Positions 1 through 15,776 of a DNA stretch of 64,000 nt are shown piece after piece. The DNA comes from Galaxea fascicularis (taxonomy: Eukaryota; Cnidaria; Anthozoa; Scleractinia; Euphylliidae), in the NCBI GenBank assembly GCA_948470475.1, contig OX419342.1, forward strand, positions 22,472,577 to 22,536,576, written 5' to 3'. The notes below the pieces were generated by a model. That model saw only the letters and a program-made list of their open reading frames with translations, was not told where the DNA came from and searched no databases. Made by a program: the position numbers and the translations under genes. Numbering within the stretch: position 1 is the stretch's first letter; each line of letters begins with the position of its first letter.

Positions 1-3000
1 CTCATTACAAACCTCATTACAACGCGCATTATTACAAACCAGTATTACAGAGGACCGTATTACAAACCAGCATTACAACGAATCTTATTACAAAGCAGGA
101 TTACAACGGACCTCATTACCAACCCGCATTACAACGGACCTTATTACAAACCAGCATTACAACGGATTTCATTACAAACCTGCATTACAACGAACTTCTT
201 TACAAACCAGCATTAGAACGGACCTCATTAAAAACCAGCATTACAAATGCCCTCTTTACAAACTTGCATTACAACGCACCTTATTACAAACCAGTATTAC
301 AGAGGACCGTATTACAAACCAGCATTACAACGAATCTTATTACAAAGCAGGATTACAACGGACCTCATTACAAACCCGCATTACAACGGACCTTGTTAGA
401 AAACAGCATTACAATGGACCGTACTACAAACCAGCATTACAAGGGACCTGATTTCAAAATTCCATTACAACGGACCTCATTACAAACCAGCATTACAATT
501 GCAACGGCCCTCTTTACAAACTTGCATTACAACGCACCTCATTACAAACCCGCATTACAACGGACCTTGTTAGAAAGCAGCATTACAACGGACCGTACTA
601 CAAACCAGCATTACAACATACCTAATGACAAAACCGCATTTAAACGGACCTGATTACAAAATTGCATTACAACAGACCTCATTACAAACCCGCATTACAA
701 CGGACCTTGTTACAAACCAGCATTACAACGGCCCTCTTTACAAACTTCCATTACAACGCACCTCATTACAAACCCGCATTACAACGGACCGTACTACAAA
801 CCAGCATTACAACGGACCTAATGACAAACCCGCATTCAAACGGTTCTAATTAGAAAATTGCATTACAACGGACCTTGTTACAAACCAGCATTACAGCGGC
901 CTACTTAACAAACTTGCATTACAACGCACCTCATTAGAAACTTGCATTACAACGGACCGTGCTACAAACCAGCATTACAACGGCCCTCATTACAAACCAG
1001 CATTACAACGGCATTCATTTCAAGCCAGCATTACAACGGACCTCATTACCAACCTGCATTACAACAGACCTTACTACAAACCAGCATTACAAGGGACGTC
1101 ATAACAAAGCAGCATTACAACGAATCTTATTACAAAGCAGGATTACAACGGACCTCATTACCAACCCGCATTACAACGGACCTTATTACAAACCAGCATT
1201 ACAACGGACCTCATTACAAACCAGCATTACAACGGCCCTGTTTACAAACTTGGATTACAACGCACCTAATTACAAACCCGCATTACAACGGACCTTGTTA
1301 GAAAACAGGATTACAAGGGACCGTACTACAAACCAGCATTACAAGGGACCTGATTTCAAAATTCCATTACAACGGACCTCATTACAAACCCGCATTACAA
1401 CGGACCTTGTTACAAACCAGCATTACAATTGCAACGGCCCTCTTTACAAACTTGCATTACAACGCACCTCATTACAAACCCGCATTACAACGGATCTTGT
1501 TAGAAAGCAGCATTACAACGGACCGTACTACAAACCAGCATTACAACATACCTAATGACAAAACCGCATTTAAACGGACCTAATTAGAAAATTGCATTAC
1601 AACGGAGCTTGTTACAAACCAGCATTACAACGGCCTACTTTACAAACTTGCATTACAACGCACCTTATTAGAAACTTGCATTACAACGAACCTTGTTAGA
1701 AAGCAGCATTACAACGGACCGTACTACAAACTAGCATTACAACGGACCTTATTACAAACCAGCATTACAACAACTCTCATTACAAAGCAGCATTACAACG
1801 GACCTTATTACAAACCAGCATTACAACGGATTTCATTACAAACCTGCATTACAACGGACTTCATTACCAACCAGCATTACAACGGACCTCATTACAAACC
1901 AGCATTACAACGGCCCTCTTTACAAACTTACATTACAACGCACCTCATTACAAACACGCATTACAACGGACCTTGTTAGAAAGCAGCATTACAACGGATC
2001 TTATTACAAACGAGGATTACAACGCACCTTATTACAAACCAGTGATACAAAAGACCGTATTACAAAGCAGCATTACTACGGACCTTATTACAAACCTGCA
2101 TTACAAGTGACTTTTTTACAAACCAGCATTACAACGGACCTTAATACAAACCAGCACTACAACGGCCTTCATTACAAACTTGCATTACAACAGACCTTAT
2201 TACAAATCCGCATTACAACTGACTTTGTTACAAACCAGCATTACAACGTACCTCATTACAAACCCCCACTACAACGGACCTTGTTACAAACCAGCATTAC
2301 AACGGCTCTCATTACAAACTTACATTACAACGCACCTCATTACAAACCCGCATTACAACGGCCTTCATTACAAATCCGCACTACAACGGACCTTGTTACA
2401 AACCAGCATTACAACGGCTCTCATTACAAACTTGCATTACAACGCACCTCATTACAAACCCGCATTACAACGGACCTTGTTAGAAAACAGCATTACAATG
2501 GACCGTACTACAAACCAGCATTACAAGGGACCTGATTACAAAATTGCATTACAACAGACCTCATTACAAAGCCGCATTACAACAGACCTTGTTACAAACC
2601 AGCATTACATTGGCCCTTTTTAAAAACTTGCATTACAACGCACCTCATTACAAACCCGCATTACAACGGACCTTGTTAGAAAGCAGCATTACAACGGACC
2701 GTACTACAAACCAACGGACCTGATGACAAACCCGCAATCAAACGGACCTAATTAGAAAATTGCATTACAACGGACCTTGTTACAAACCAGCATTACAAGG
2801 GCCCTCTTTACAAACTTGCATTGCAACGGACCTTAATAGAAAGCAGCATTACAATGGACTGTACTACAAACCAGCATTACAACAGCCCTCATTACAAACC
2901 AGCATTACAACGGACCTTATTACAAACCGGTTTTACAAAGGACCGTATTACAAACCAGCATTACAACGGACCTCATTACAAACCAGCATTACAACGGAAC

Positions 3001-3764
3001 TTGTTACAAACCAGCATTACAACGGACCTCATTACAAACTTGCATTACAACGGCCTTCATCACAAACTTGCATTACAACGGACCTTAACACAAACCACCA
3101 TTACAACGGCCCTCATTACAAAATTGGATTACAACGGACCTTATTATAAACCTGCATTACAACTGACTTTGTTAGAAACCAGCTTTACAACGGACCACAT
3201 TACAAACCCGTATTACAACGGAGTTTGTTACAAAAAAGCATTACAACGGCCATCATTACAAACTTGCATTACTACGCACCTCATTACAAACCCGCATTAC
3301 AACGGCCTTGTTAGAAAGCAGAATAACAATGGACCTCATTACAAACCAGCATTACAACGGACCTAATGACAAACCCGCATTAAAAAGGACCTGATTACAA
3401 AATTGCATTACAACGGACCTTATTACAAACCCGCATTACAACGGAACTTGTTACAAACCAGCATTACAACGGACCGTGTTTTAAACCAGCATTACAAGGG
3501 ACCTTAATACAAACCAGCATTACAACGGCCTTCATCACAAACTTGCATTACAACGGACCTTATTACAAACCCGCATTACAACTGACCTTGTTACAAGCCA
3601 GCATTACAACGGACTTCATTAGAAAGCAGCTTTACAACAGACCTCATTACAAACCCGCATTACAACGGGCATTTTTTCAAACCAGCGTTAATCTGGACGT
3701 TATTATAAACCAGGATAAGTAAGGACCGTTTTAGAAACCCACATTACAAAGGACCTCATTACAA
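1..3764 (+). repeat. HOR unit A, short and rearranged
   Basis: The HOR landmark (ACCTCATTACAACGCGC, just after ACCGTTTTAGAAACCCAC in complete units) is seen at position 11 and next at 3,765, so this unit is 3,754 bp, much shorter than the others. Its first 300 bp match the start of unit B, including the 252-bp internal duplication (CAGTATTACAG at 40 and 292). Its last 950 bp match the end of B (compare 2,821 with 8,841). The middle is a shuffled set of monomers that does not follow the B order. It is more diverged from B-F than those are from each other. Confidence 0.8.
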
Positions 3765-6700
3765 ACCTCATTACAACGCGCATTATTACAAACCAGTATT
3801 ACAGAGGACCGTATTACAAACCAGCATTACAACGAATCTTATTACAAAGCAGGATTACAACGGACCTCATTACCAACCCGCATTACAACGGACCTTATTA
3901 CAAACCAGCATTACAACGGATTTCATTACAAACCTGCATTACAACGAACTTCTTTACAAACCAGCATTAGAACGGACCTCATTACAAACCAGCATTACAA
4001 ATGCCCTCTTTACAAACTTGCATTACAACGCACCTTATTACAAACCAGTATTACAGAGGACCGTATTACAAACCAGCATTACAACGAATCTTATTACAAA
4101 GCAGGATTACAACGGACCTCCTTACCAACCCGTGTTACAACGCACCTTATTACAAACCAGCATTAATACGGATTTCATTACAAACCTGCATTACATCGGA
4201 CTTCATTACAAACCAGCATTACAACGGACCTCATTACAAACCAGCATTACAACGGCCCTCTTTACAAACTTGCATTACAACGCACCTCATCACAAACTCG
4301 CATTACAACGGACCTTGTTAGAACGCAGCATTACAACGGACCTTGTTAGAAAGCAGCATTACAACGGCCCTCATTACAAACCAGCATTACTACGGACCTT
4401 ATTACCAACCAGTATTACAAAAGACCGTATTACAAACCAGCATTACAACAACTCTCATTAGAAAGCAGCATTGCAACAGCCCTCTTTACAAACTTGCATT
4501 GCAACGCACCTCATTACAAACACGCATTACAACGGACCATATTACAAACCAGCATTACAACGGACCTTATTACAAACCTGCATTACAACTGACTTTGTGA
4601 CAAACCAGCATTACAAGGGACTTTATTACAAACCACCATTACAACGGCCCTCATTACAAACTTGCATTACAACGGACCTTATTACAAACCCGCATTACAA
4701 CGAAACTTGTTACAAACCAGCATTACAAGGGACTTTATTACAAACCACCATTACAACGGCCCTCATTACAAACTTGCATTACAACGGACCTTATTACAAA
4801 CCAGCATTACAAGGGACCTCATAACAAACCAGCATTACAACGCACCTCATTACAAACCCGCATTGCAACGGACTTTTTTACAAACCAGCGTTAAACTGGA
4901 TGTTATTACAAACCAGGATTAGAAAGGACCGTTTTAGAAACCCACATTACAATGGACCTCATTACAAACCTGCATTACAACGCACCTTACAACAAACCTG
5001 CATTACAACGCACATTATTACAAACCAGCATTACAGAGGAGCGTATTACAAACCAGCATTACCACGGACTTTATTACAAACCCGTATTAAAACAGCCCTC
5101 ATTACAAATCAGCATTAAAACAGACCTTATTACAAATCAACATTACAACGGACTTCATTACAAACCAGCATTACAAAGGACCTCATTAGAAACCAGCTTT
5201 ACAACGGACCTCATTACAAACCCGCTTTACAACGGACCTCGTTACAAACCAGAATTACAACGCACCTCATAACAAACCAGCATTACAGCGTCCCTTATTA
5301 CAAACTTGCAATACAAGGGACCTTGTTACAAACCAGCATTAAAACGGACCTCATTAGAAACCTGCATTATAAAGACCTTATCACAAACCAGCATTACAAC
5401 AAACCTCATTACAAACCAGCATTACAAAGAGCCTTATTACAAACCTACATTGCAACGAACCTTATTACAAGCCAGGATAACAAGGGACCGTACTACAAAC
5501 CAGCATTACAACGGACCTAATTAGAAAATTGCATTACAACGGACCTTGTTACAAACCAGCATTACAACGGCCTACTTTACAAACTTGCATTACAACGCAC
5601 CTCATTAGAAAGTTGCATTACAACGGACCTTGTTAGATAGCAGCATTACAACGGACAGTACCACAAACCAGCATTACAACGGCCCTCATTACAAGCCAGC
5701 ATTACAACGGACCTTATTACAAACCAGCATTACAACGGCCCTTTTTACAAACTTGCATTACAACGCACCTCATTACAAACTCGCATTACAACGGAAATTG
5801 TTAGAACGCAGCATTACAACGGACCTTGTTAGAAAGCAGCATTACAACGGCCCTCATTACAAACCAGGATTACAACGGCCCTCATTACAAACCAGCATTA
5901 CTAGGGACCTTATTACCAACCAGTATTACAAAGGACCGTATTACAAACCAGCATTACAACAACTCTCATTAGAAAGCAGCATTGCAACAGCCCTCTTTAC
6001 AAAGTTGCATTACAACGCACCTCATTACAAACACGCATTACAACGGACCTTGTTAGAAAGTAGCATTACAACGGATCTTATTAGAAACGAGGATTACAAC
6101 GCACCTTATTACAAACCAGTGTTACAAAGGACCGTATTACAAACCAGCATTACTAGGGACTTTATTACAAACCTGCATTACAACTGACTTTGTTACAAAC
6201 CAGCATTACAAAATACCTAATTACAAACCCGCACTACAACAGACCTTGTTACAAACCAGCATTACAACGGCTCTCGTTACAAACTTGCATTACAATGCAC
6301 CTCATTACAAACCCGCATTACAACGGACCTTGTTAGAAAACAGCATTACAATGGCCCGTAGTACAAACCAGCATTACAAGGGACCTGATTACAAAATTGC
6401 ATTACAACGGACCTGATTACAAACCCGCATTACAACGGACCTTCTTACAAACCAGCATTACAAAGGCCCTGTTTGCATACTTGCATTACAACGCACCTCA
6501 TTACAAACCCGCATTGCAACGGACCTTGTTACAAACCAGCATTAAAATTGCAACGGCCCTCATTCGAAACCCGCATTACAACGGACCTTGTTAGAAAGCA
6601 GCATTACAACGGACCGTACTACAAACCAGCATTACAACATACCTAATGACAAAACTGCATTTAAACGGACCTAATTAGAAAATTGCATTACAACGGACCT

Positions 6701-9700
6701 TGTTACAAACCAGCATTACAACGGCCTACTTTACAAACTTGCATTACAACGCATCTTATTAGAAACTTGCTTTACAACGGACCTTGTTAGAAAGCAGCAT
6801 TACAACGGACCGTACTACAAACCAGCATTACAACGCACCTTATTACAAACCGGTATTACAAAGGACCGTATTACAAACCAGCATTACAACAACTCTCATT
6901 ACAAAGCAGCATTACAATGGACCTCATTATCAACGCGCATTACAACAGACCTTATTACAAACCAGCATTACAACGGACCTCATTACAAACACGCATTACA
7001 ACGGACATTTTTACAAACCAGCGTTAAACTGGACGTTATTACAAACCAGGATTAGAAAGGACCGTTTTAGAAACCCACATTACAATGGACCTCATTACAA
7101 ACTTGCATTACAACGCACATTATTACAAACCAGCATTACAGAGGAGCGTATTACAAACCAGCATTACCACGGACTTTATTACAAACCCGTATTAAAACAG
7201 CCCTCATTACAGATCAACATTAAAACAGACCTTATTACAAATTAACATTACAACGGACTTCATTACAAACCAGCATTACAAAGGACCTCATTAGAAACCA
7301 GCTTTACAACGGACCTCATTACAAACCCGCTTTACAACGGACCTCGTTACAAACCAGAATTACAACGCACCTCATTACAAACCAGCATTACAGCGTCCCT
7401 TATTACAAACTTGCAATACAAGGGACCTTGTTACAAACCAGCATTAAAACGGACCTCATTAGAAACCTGCATTATAAAGACCTTATCACAAACCAGCATT
7501 ACAACAAACCTCATTACCGACTTTTTTACAAACCAGCATTACCACGGACCTTAATACAAACCAGCACTACAACGGCCTTCATTACAAACTTGCATTACAA
7601 CAGACCTTATTACAAATCCGCATTACAACTGACTTTGTTACAAACCAGCATTACAACGTACCTCATTACAAACCCGCACTACAACGGATCTTGTTACAAA
7701 CCAGCATTACAACGGCTCTCATTACAAACTTACATTACAATGCACCTCATTACAAACCCGCATTACAACGGACCTTGTTAGAAAACAGCATTACAATGGA
7801 CCGTACTACAAACCAGCATTAAAACGGCCCTCATTACAAACCAGCATTACAACGGCCTTCATTACAAACCTGCATTAAAACGGACCTTCTTACAAATCAG
7901 CATTACAACGGCCCTCTTTAAAAACTTGCATTACAACGCACCTCATTACAAACCCGCATTACAACGGACCGTACTACAAACCAACGGACCTGATGACAAA
8001 CCCGCATTCAAACGGACCTAATTAGAAAATTGCATTACAACGGACCTTGTTACAAATCAGCATTACAAGGGCCCTCTTTACAAACTTGCATAACAATGCA
8101 CCTCATTAGAAACTTGCATTAAAACGGAACTTGTTAGAAACCAGCATTACAACGGACCTTATTACAAACCGGTATTACAACGGACCTCATTACCAACCCG
8201 CATTACAACGGACCTTATTACAAACCAGCATTACAACGGACCTCATTACAAACCACCATTACAACGGACCCTCATTACAAACTTGCATTACAACGGACCT
8301 TATTACAAACCTGCATTACAACTGACTTTGTTACAAACCAGGGTTACAACGGGCCTTATTACAAACCACCATTACAACGGCGCTGATTACAAACTTGCAT
8401 TACAACGGACCTTATTACAAACCTGCATTACAACTGACTTTGTTAAAAACCATTTTTGCAGCGGACCTCATTAGAAACCCGTATTACAACGGACCTTATT
8501 ACAAACCCGCATTATAAGAGTCCTTATTTCAAACCAGCATTACAACGAAGCTCAATACAAACGAGCATTAAAATGGACCTCATTAAAAAACCCGTATTAC
8601 AACGGACTTTGTTACAAAAAAGCATTACAACGGCCCTGTTTACAAACTTGCAGTACAACGCACCTCATTACACACCCGCATTACAACGGACCGTACTACA
8701 AACCAACGGACCTGATGACAAACCCGCATTCAAACGGACCTAATTAGAAAATTGCATTACAACGGACCTTGTTACAAACCAGCATTCCAAGGGCCCTCTT
8801 TACAAACTTGCATTACAACGCACCTCATTAGAAACTTGCATTGCAACGGACCTTGTTAGAAGGCAGCATTACAACGGACTGTACTACAAACCAGCATTAC
8901 AACAGCCCTCATTACAAACCAGCATTACAACGGACCTTATTACAAACCGGTATTACAAAGGACCGTATTACAAACCAGCATTACAACGGACCTCATTACA
9001 AACCAGCATTACAACGGAACTTGTTACAAACCAGCATTACAACGGACCTCATTACAAACTTGCATTACAACGGCCCTCATTACAAACTTGCATTACAACG
9101 GACCTTATTACAAACCACCATTACAACGGCCCTCATTACAAAATGGCATTACAACGGACCTTAATACAAACCAGCATTACAACGGCCTTCATCACAAACT
9201 TGCATTACAACGGACCTTAATACAAACCACCATTACAACGGCCCTCATTACAAAATTGCATTACAACGGACCTTATTATAAACCTGCATTACAACTGACT
9301 TTGTTAGAAACCAGCTTTACAACGGACCACATTACAAACCCGTATTACAACGGAGTTTGTTACAAAAAAGCATTACAACGGCCATCATTACAAACTTGCA
9401 TTACTACGCACCTCATTACAAACCCGCATTACAACGGCCTTGTTAGAAAGCAGCATAAGAATGGACCTCATTACAAACCAGCATTACAACGGACCTAATG
9501 ACAAACCCGCATTAAAAAGGACCTGATTACAAAATTGCATTACAACGGACCTTATTACAAACCCGCATTACAACGGACCGTGTTTTAAACCAGCATTACA
9601 ACGGCCTTCATCACAAACTTGCATTACAAGGGACCTTATTACAAACCCGCATTACAACTGACCTTGTTACAAGCCAGCATTACAACGGACTTCATTAGAA

Positions 9701-9840
9701 AGCAGCTTTACAACAGACCTCATTACAAACCCGCATTACAACGGGCATTTTTTCAAACCAGCGTTAATCTGGACGTTATTATAAACCAGGATAAGTAAGG
9801 ACCGTTTTAGAAACCCACATTACAAAGGACCTCATTACAA
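3765..9840 (+). repeat. HOR unit B (6,076 bp)
   Basis: This is the longest unit, exactly 217 x 28 bp between landmarks. It carries the 252-bp (9-monomer) internal duplication near its start (CAGTATTACAG at 3,794 and 4,046) and the segment at about 4,984-5,373 that units D-F lack. It shares many private monomer variants, in the same order, with units C-F. Confidence 0.9.
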
Positions 9841-12800
9841 ACCTCATTACAACGCGCATTATTACAAACCAGTATTACAGAGGACCGTATTACAAACCAG
9901 TATTACAACGAATCTTATTACAAAGCAGGATTACAACGGACCTCCTTACCAACCCGTGTTACAACGCACCTTATTACAAACCAGCATTAATACGGATTTC
10001 ATTACAAACCTGCATTACAACGGACCTCATTACAAACCAGCATTACAACGGCCCTCTTTACAAACGTGCATTACAACGCACCTCATTACAAACTCGCATT
10101 ACAACGGACCTTGTTAGAACGCAGCATTACAACGGACCTTGTTAGAAAGCAGCATTACAACGGCCCTCATTACAAACCAGCATTACTACGGACCTTATTA
10201 CCAACCAGTATTACAAAAGACCGTATTACAAACCAGCATTACAACAACTCTCATTAGAAAGCAGCATTGCAACAGCCCTCTTTACAAACTTGCATTGCAA
10301 CGCACCTCATTACAAACACGCATTACAACGGACCATATTACAAACCAGCATTACAACGGACCTTATTACAAACCTGCATTACAACTGACTTTGTGACAAA
10401 CCAGCATTACAAGGGACTTTATTACAAACCACCATTACAACGGCCCTCATTACAAACTTGCATTACAACGGACCTTATTACAAACCCGCATTACAACGAA
10501 ACTTGTTACAAACCAGCATTACAAGGGACTTTATTACAAACCACCATTACAACGGCCCTCATTACAAACTTGCATTACAACGGACCTTATTACAAACCAG
10601 CATTACAAGGGACCTCATAACAAACCAGCATTACAACGCACCTCATTACAAACCCGCATTGCAACGGACTTTTTTACAAACCAGCGTTAAACTGGATGTT
10701 ATTACAAACCAGGATTAGAAAGGACCGTTTTAGAAACCCACATTACAATGGACCTCATTACAAACCTGCATTACAACGCACCTTACAACAAACCTGCATT
10801 ACAACGCACATTATTACAAACCAGCATTACAGAGGAGCGTATTACAAACCAGCATTACCACGGACTTTATTACAAACCCGTATTAAAACAGCCCTCATTA
10901 CAAATCAGCATTAAAACAGACCTTATTACAAATCAACATTACAACGGACTTCATTACAAACCAGCATTACAAAGGACCTCATTAGAAACCAGCTTTACAA
11001 CGGACCTCATTACAAACCCGCTTTACAACGGACCTCGTTACAAACCAGAATTACAACGCACCTCATTACAAACCAGCATTACAGCGTCCCTTATTACAAA
11101 CTTGCAATACAAGGGACCTTGTTACAAACCAGCATTAAAACGGACCTCATTAGAAACCTGCATTATAAAGACCTTATCACAAACCAGCATTACAACAAAC
11201 CTCATTACAAACCAGCATTACAAAGAGCCTTATTACAAACCTACATTGCAACGAACCTTATTACAAGCCAGGATAACAAGGGACCGTACTACAAACCAGC
11301 ATTACAACGGACCTAATTAGAAAATTGCATTACAACGGACCTTGTTACAAACCAGCATTACAACGGCCTACTTTACAAACTTGCATTACAACGCACCTCA
11401 TTAGAAAGTTGCATTACAACGGACCTTGTTAGATAGCAGCATTACAACGGACAGTACCACAAACCAGCATTACAACGGCCCTCATTACAAGCCAGCATTA
11501 CAACGGACCTTATTACAAACCAGCATTACAACGGCCCTTTTTACAAACTTGCATTACAACGCACCTCATTACAAACTCGCATTACAACGGAAATTGTTAG
11601 AACGCAGCATTACAACGGACCTTGTTAGAAAGCAGCATTACAACGGCCCTTTTTACAAACTTGCATTACAACGCACCTCATTACAAACTCGCATTACAAC
11701 GGAAATTGTTAGAACGCAGCATTACAACGGACCTTGTTAGAAAGCAGCATTACAACGGCCCTCATTACAAACCAGGATTACAACGGCCCTCATTACAAAC
11801 CAGCATTACTAGGGACCTTATTACCAACCAGTATTACAAAGGACCGTATTACAAACCAGCATTACAACAACTCTCATTAGAAAGCAGCATTGCAACAGCC
11901 CTCTTTACAAAGTTGCATTACAACGCACCTCATTACAAACACGCATTACAACGGACCTTGTTAGAAAGCAGCATTACAACGGATCTTATTAGAAACGAGG
12001 ATTACAACGCACCTTATTACAAACCAGTGTTACAAAGGACCGTATTACAAACCAGCATTACTAGGGACCTTATTACAAACCTGCATTACAACTGACTTTG
12101 TTACAAACCAGCATTACAAAATACCTAATTACAAACCCGCACTACAACAGACCTTGTTACAAACCAGCATTACAACGGCTCTCGTTACAAACTTGCATTA
12201 CAATGCACCTCATTACAAACCCGCATTACAACGGACCTTGTTAGAAAACAGCATTACAATGGCCCGTAGTACAAACCAGCATTACAAGGGACCTGATTAC
12301 AAAATTGCATTACAACGGACCTGATTACAAACCCGCATTACAACGGACCTTCTTACAAACCAGCATTACAAAGGCCCTGTTTGCATACTTGCATTACAAC
12401 GCACCTCATTACAAACCCGCATTGCAACGGACCTTGTTACAAACCAGCATTAAAATTGCAACGGCCCTCATTCCAAACCCGCATTACAACGGACCTTGTT
12501 AGAAAGCAGCATTACAACGGACCGTACTACAAACCAGCATTACAACATACCTAATGACAAAACTGCATTTAAACGGACCTAATTAGAAAATTGCATTACA
12601 ACGGACCTTGTTACAAACCAGCATTACAACGGCCTACTTTACAAACTTGCATTACAACGCACCTTATTAGAAACTTGCTTTACAACGGACCTTGTTAGAA
12701 AGCAGCATTACAACGGACCGTACTACAAACCAGCATTACAACGCACCTTATTACAAACCGGTATTACAAAGGACCGTATTACAAACCAGCATTACAACAA

Positions 12801-15776
12801 CTCTCATTACAAAGCAGCATTACAATGGACCTCATTATCAACGCGCATTACAACAGACCTTATTACAAACCAGCATTACAACGGACCTCATTACAAACAC
12901 GCATTACAACGGACATTTTTACAAACCAGCGTTAAACTGGACGTTATTACAAACCAGGATTAGAAAGGACCGTTTTAGAAACCCACATTACAATGGACCT
13001 CATTACAAACTTGCATTACAACGCACATTATTACAAACCAGCATTACAGAGGAGCGTATTACAAACCAGCATTACCACGGACTTTATTACAAACCCGTAT
13101 TAAAACAGCCCTCATTACAGATCAACATTAAAACAGACCTTATTACAAATTAACATTACAACGGACTTCATTACAAACCAGCATTACAAAGGACCTCATT
13201 AGAAACCAGCTTTACAACGGACCTCATTACAAACCCGCTTTACAACGGACCTCGTTACAAACCAGAATTACAACGCACCTCATTACAAACCAGCATTACA
13301 GCGTCCCTTATTACAAACTTGCAATACAAGGGACCTTGTTACAAACCAGCATTAAAACGGACCTCATTAGAAACCTGCATTATAAAGACCTTATCACAAA
13401 CCAGCATTACAACAAACCTCATTACCGACTTTTTTACAAACCAGCATTACCACGGACCTTAATACAAACCAGCACTACAACGGCCTTCATTACAAACTTG
13501 CATTACAACAGACCTTATTACAAATCCGCATTACAACTGACTTTGTTACAAACCAGCATTACAACGTACCTCATTACAAACCCGCACTACAACGGATCTT
13601 GTTACAAACCAGCATTACAACGGCTCTCATTACAAACTTACATTACAATGCACCTCATTACAAACCCGCATTACAACGGACCTTGTTAGAAAACAGCATT
13701 ACAATGGACCGTACTACAAACCAGCATTAAAACGGCCCTCATTACAAACCAGCATTACAACGGCCTTCATTACAAACCTGCATTAAAACGGACCTTCTTA
13801 CAAATCAGCATTACAACGGCCCTCTTTAAAAACTTGCATTACAACGCACCTCATTACAAACCCGCATTACAACGGACCTTGTTAGAAAACAGCATTACAA
13901 CGGACCGTACTACAAACCAACGGACCTGATGACAAACCCGCATTCAAACGGACCTAATTAGAAAATTGCATTACAACGGACCTTGTTACAAATCAGCATT
14001 ACAAGGGCCCTCTTTACAAACTTGCATAACAATGCACCTCATTAGAAACTTGCATTAAAACGGAACTTGTTAAAAACCAGCATTACAACGGACCTTATTA
14101 CAAACCGGTATTACAACGGACCTCATTACCAACCCGCATTACAACGGACCTTATTACAAACCAGCATTACAACGGACCTCATTACAAACCACCATTACAA
14201 CGGACCCTCATTACAAACTTGCATTACAACGGACCTTATTACAAACCTGCATTACAACTGACTTTGTTACAAACCAGGGTTACAACGGACCTTATTACAA
14301 ACCACCATTACAACGGCGCTGATTACAAACTTGCATTACAACGGACCTTATTACAAACCTGCATTACAACTGACTTTGTTAAAAACCATTTTTGCAGCGG
14401 ACCTCATTAGAAACCCGTATTACAAAGGACCTTATTACAAACCCGCATTATAAGAGTCCTTATTTCAAACCAGCATTACAACGAAGCTCAATACAAACGA
14501 GCATTAAAATGGACCTCATTAAAAAACCCGTATTACAACGGACTTTGTTACAAAAAAGCATTACAACGGCCCTCTTTACAAACTTGCAGTACAACGCACC
14601 TCATTACACACCCGCATTACAACGGACCGTACTACAAACCAACGGACCTGATGACAAACCCGCATTCAAACGGACCTAATTAGAAAATTGCATTACAACG
14701 GACCTTGTTACAAACCAGCATTACAAGGGCCCTCTTTACAAACTTGCATTACAACGCACCTCATTAGAAACTTGCATTGCAACGGACCTTGTTAGAAAGC
14801 AGCATTACAACGGACTGTACTACAAACCAGCATTACAACAGCCCTCATTACAAACCAGCATTACAACGGACCTTATTACAAACCGGTATTACAAAGGACC
14901 GTATTACAAACCAGCATTACAACGGACCTCATTACAAACCAGCATTACAACGGAACTTGTTACAAACCAGCATTACAACGGACCTCATTACAAACTTGCA
15001 TTACAACGGCCCTCATTACAAACTTGCATTACAACGGACCTTATTACAAACCACCATTACAACGGCCCTCATTACAAAATGGCATTACAACGGACCTTAA
15101 TACAAACCAGCATTACAACGGCCTTCATCACAAACTTGCATTACAACGGACCTTAATACAAACCACCATTACAACGGCCCTCATTACAAAATTGCATTAC
15201 AACGGACCTTATTATAAACCTGCATTACAACTGACTTTGTTAGAAACCAGCTTTACAACGGACCACATTACAAACCCGTATTACAACGGAGTTTGTTACA
15301 AAAAAGCATTACAACGGCCATCATTACAAACTTGCATTACTACGCACCTCATTACAAACCCGCATTACAACGGCCTTGTTAGAAAGCAGCATAAGAATGG
15401 ACCTCATTACAAACCAGCATTACAACGGACCTAATGACAAACCCGCATTAAAAAGGACCTGATTACAAAATTGCATTACAACGGACCTTATTACAAACCC
15501 GCATAACAACGGACCGTGTTTTAAACCAGCATTACAACGGCCTTCATCACAAACTTGCATTACAAGGGACCTTATTACAAACCCGCATTACAACTGACCT
15601 TGTTACAAGCCAGCATTACAACGGACTTCATTAGAAAGCAGCTTTACAACAGACCTCATTACAAACCCGCATTCCAACGGGCATTTTTTCAAACCAGCGT
15701 TAATCTGGACGTTATTATAAACCAGGATAAGTAAGGACCGTTTTAGAAACCCACATTACAAAGGACCTCATTACAA
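9841..15776 (+). repeat. HOR unit C (5,936 bp)
   Basis: The unit is 212 x 28 bp. Relative to B it lacks one copy of the 9-monomer internal duplication near the start, as expected from recombination between the two copies. It carries an extra 4-monomer (112-bp) duplication around 11,533-11,756 (GGCCCTTTTTACAAAC at 11,533 and again at 11,645). It keeps the B-type segment that D-F have lost. Confidence 0.9.
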
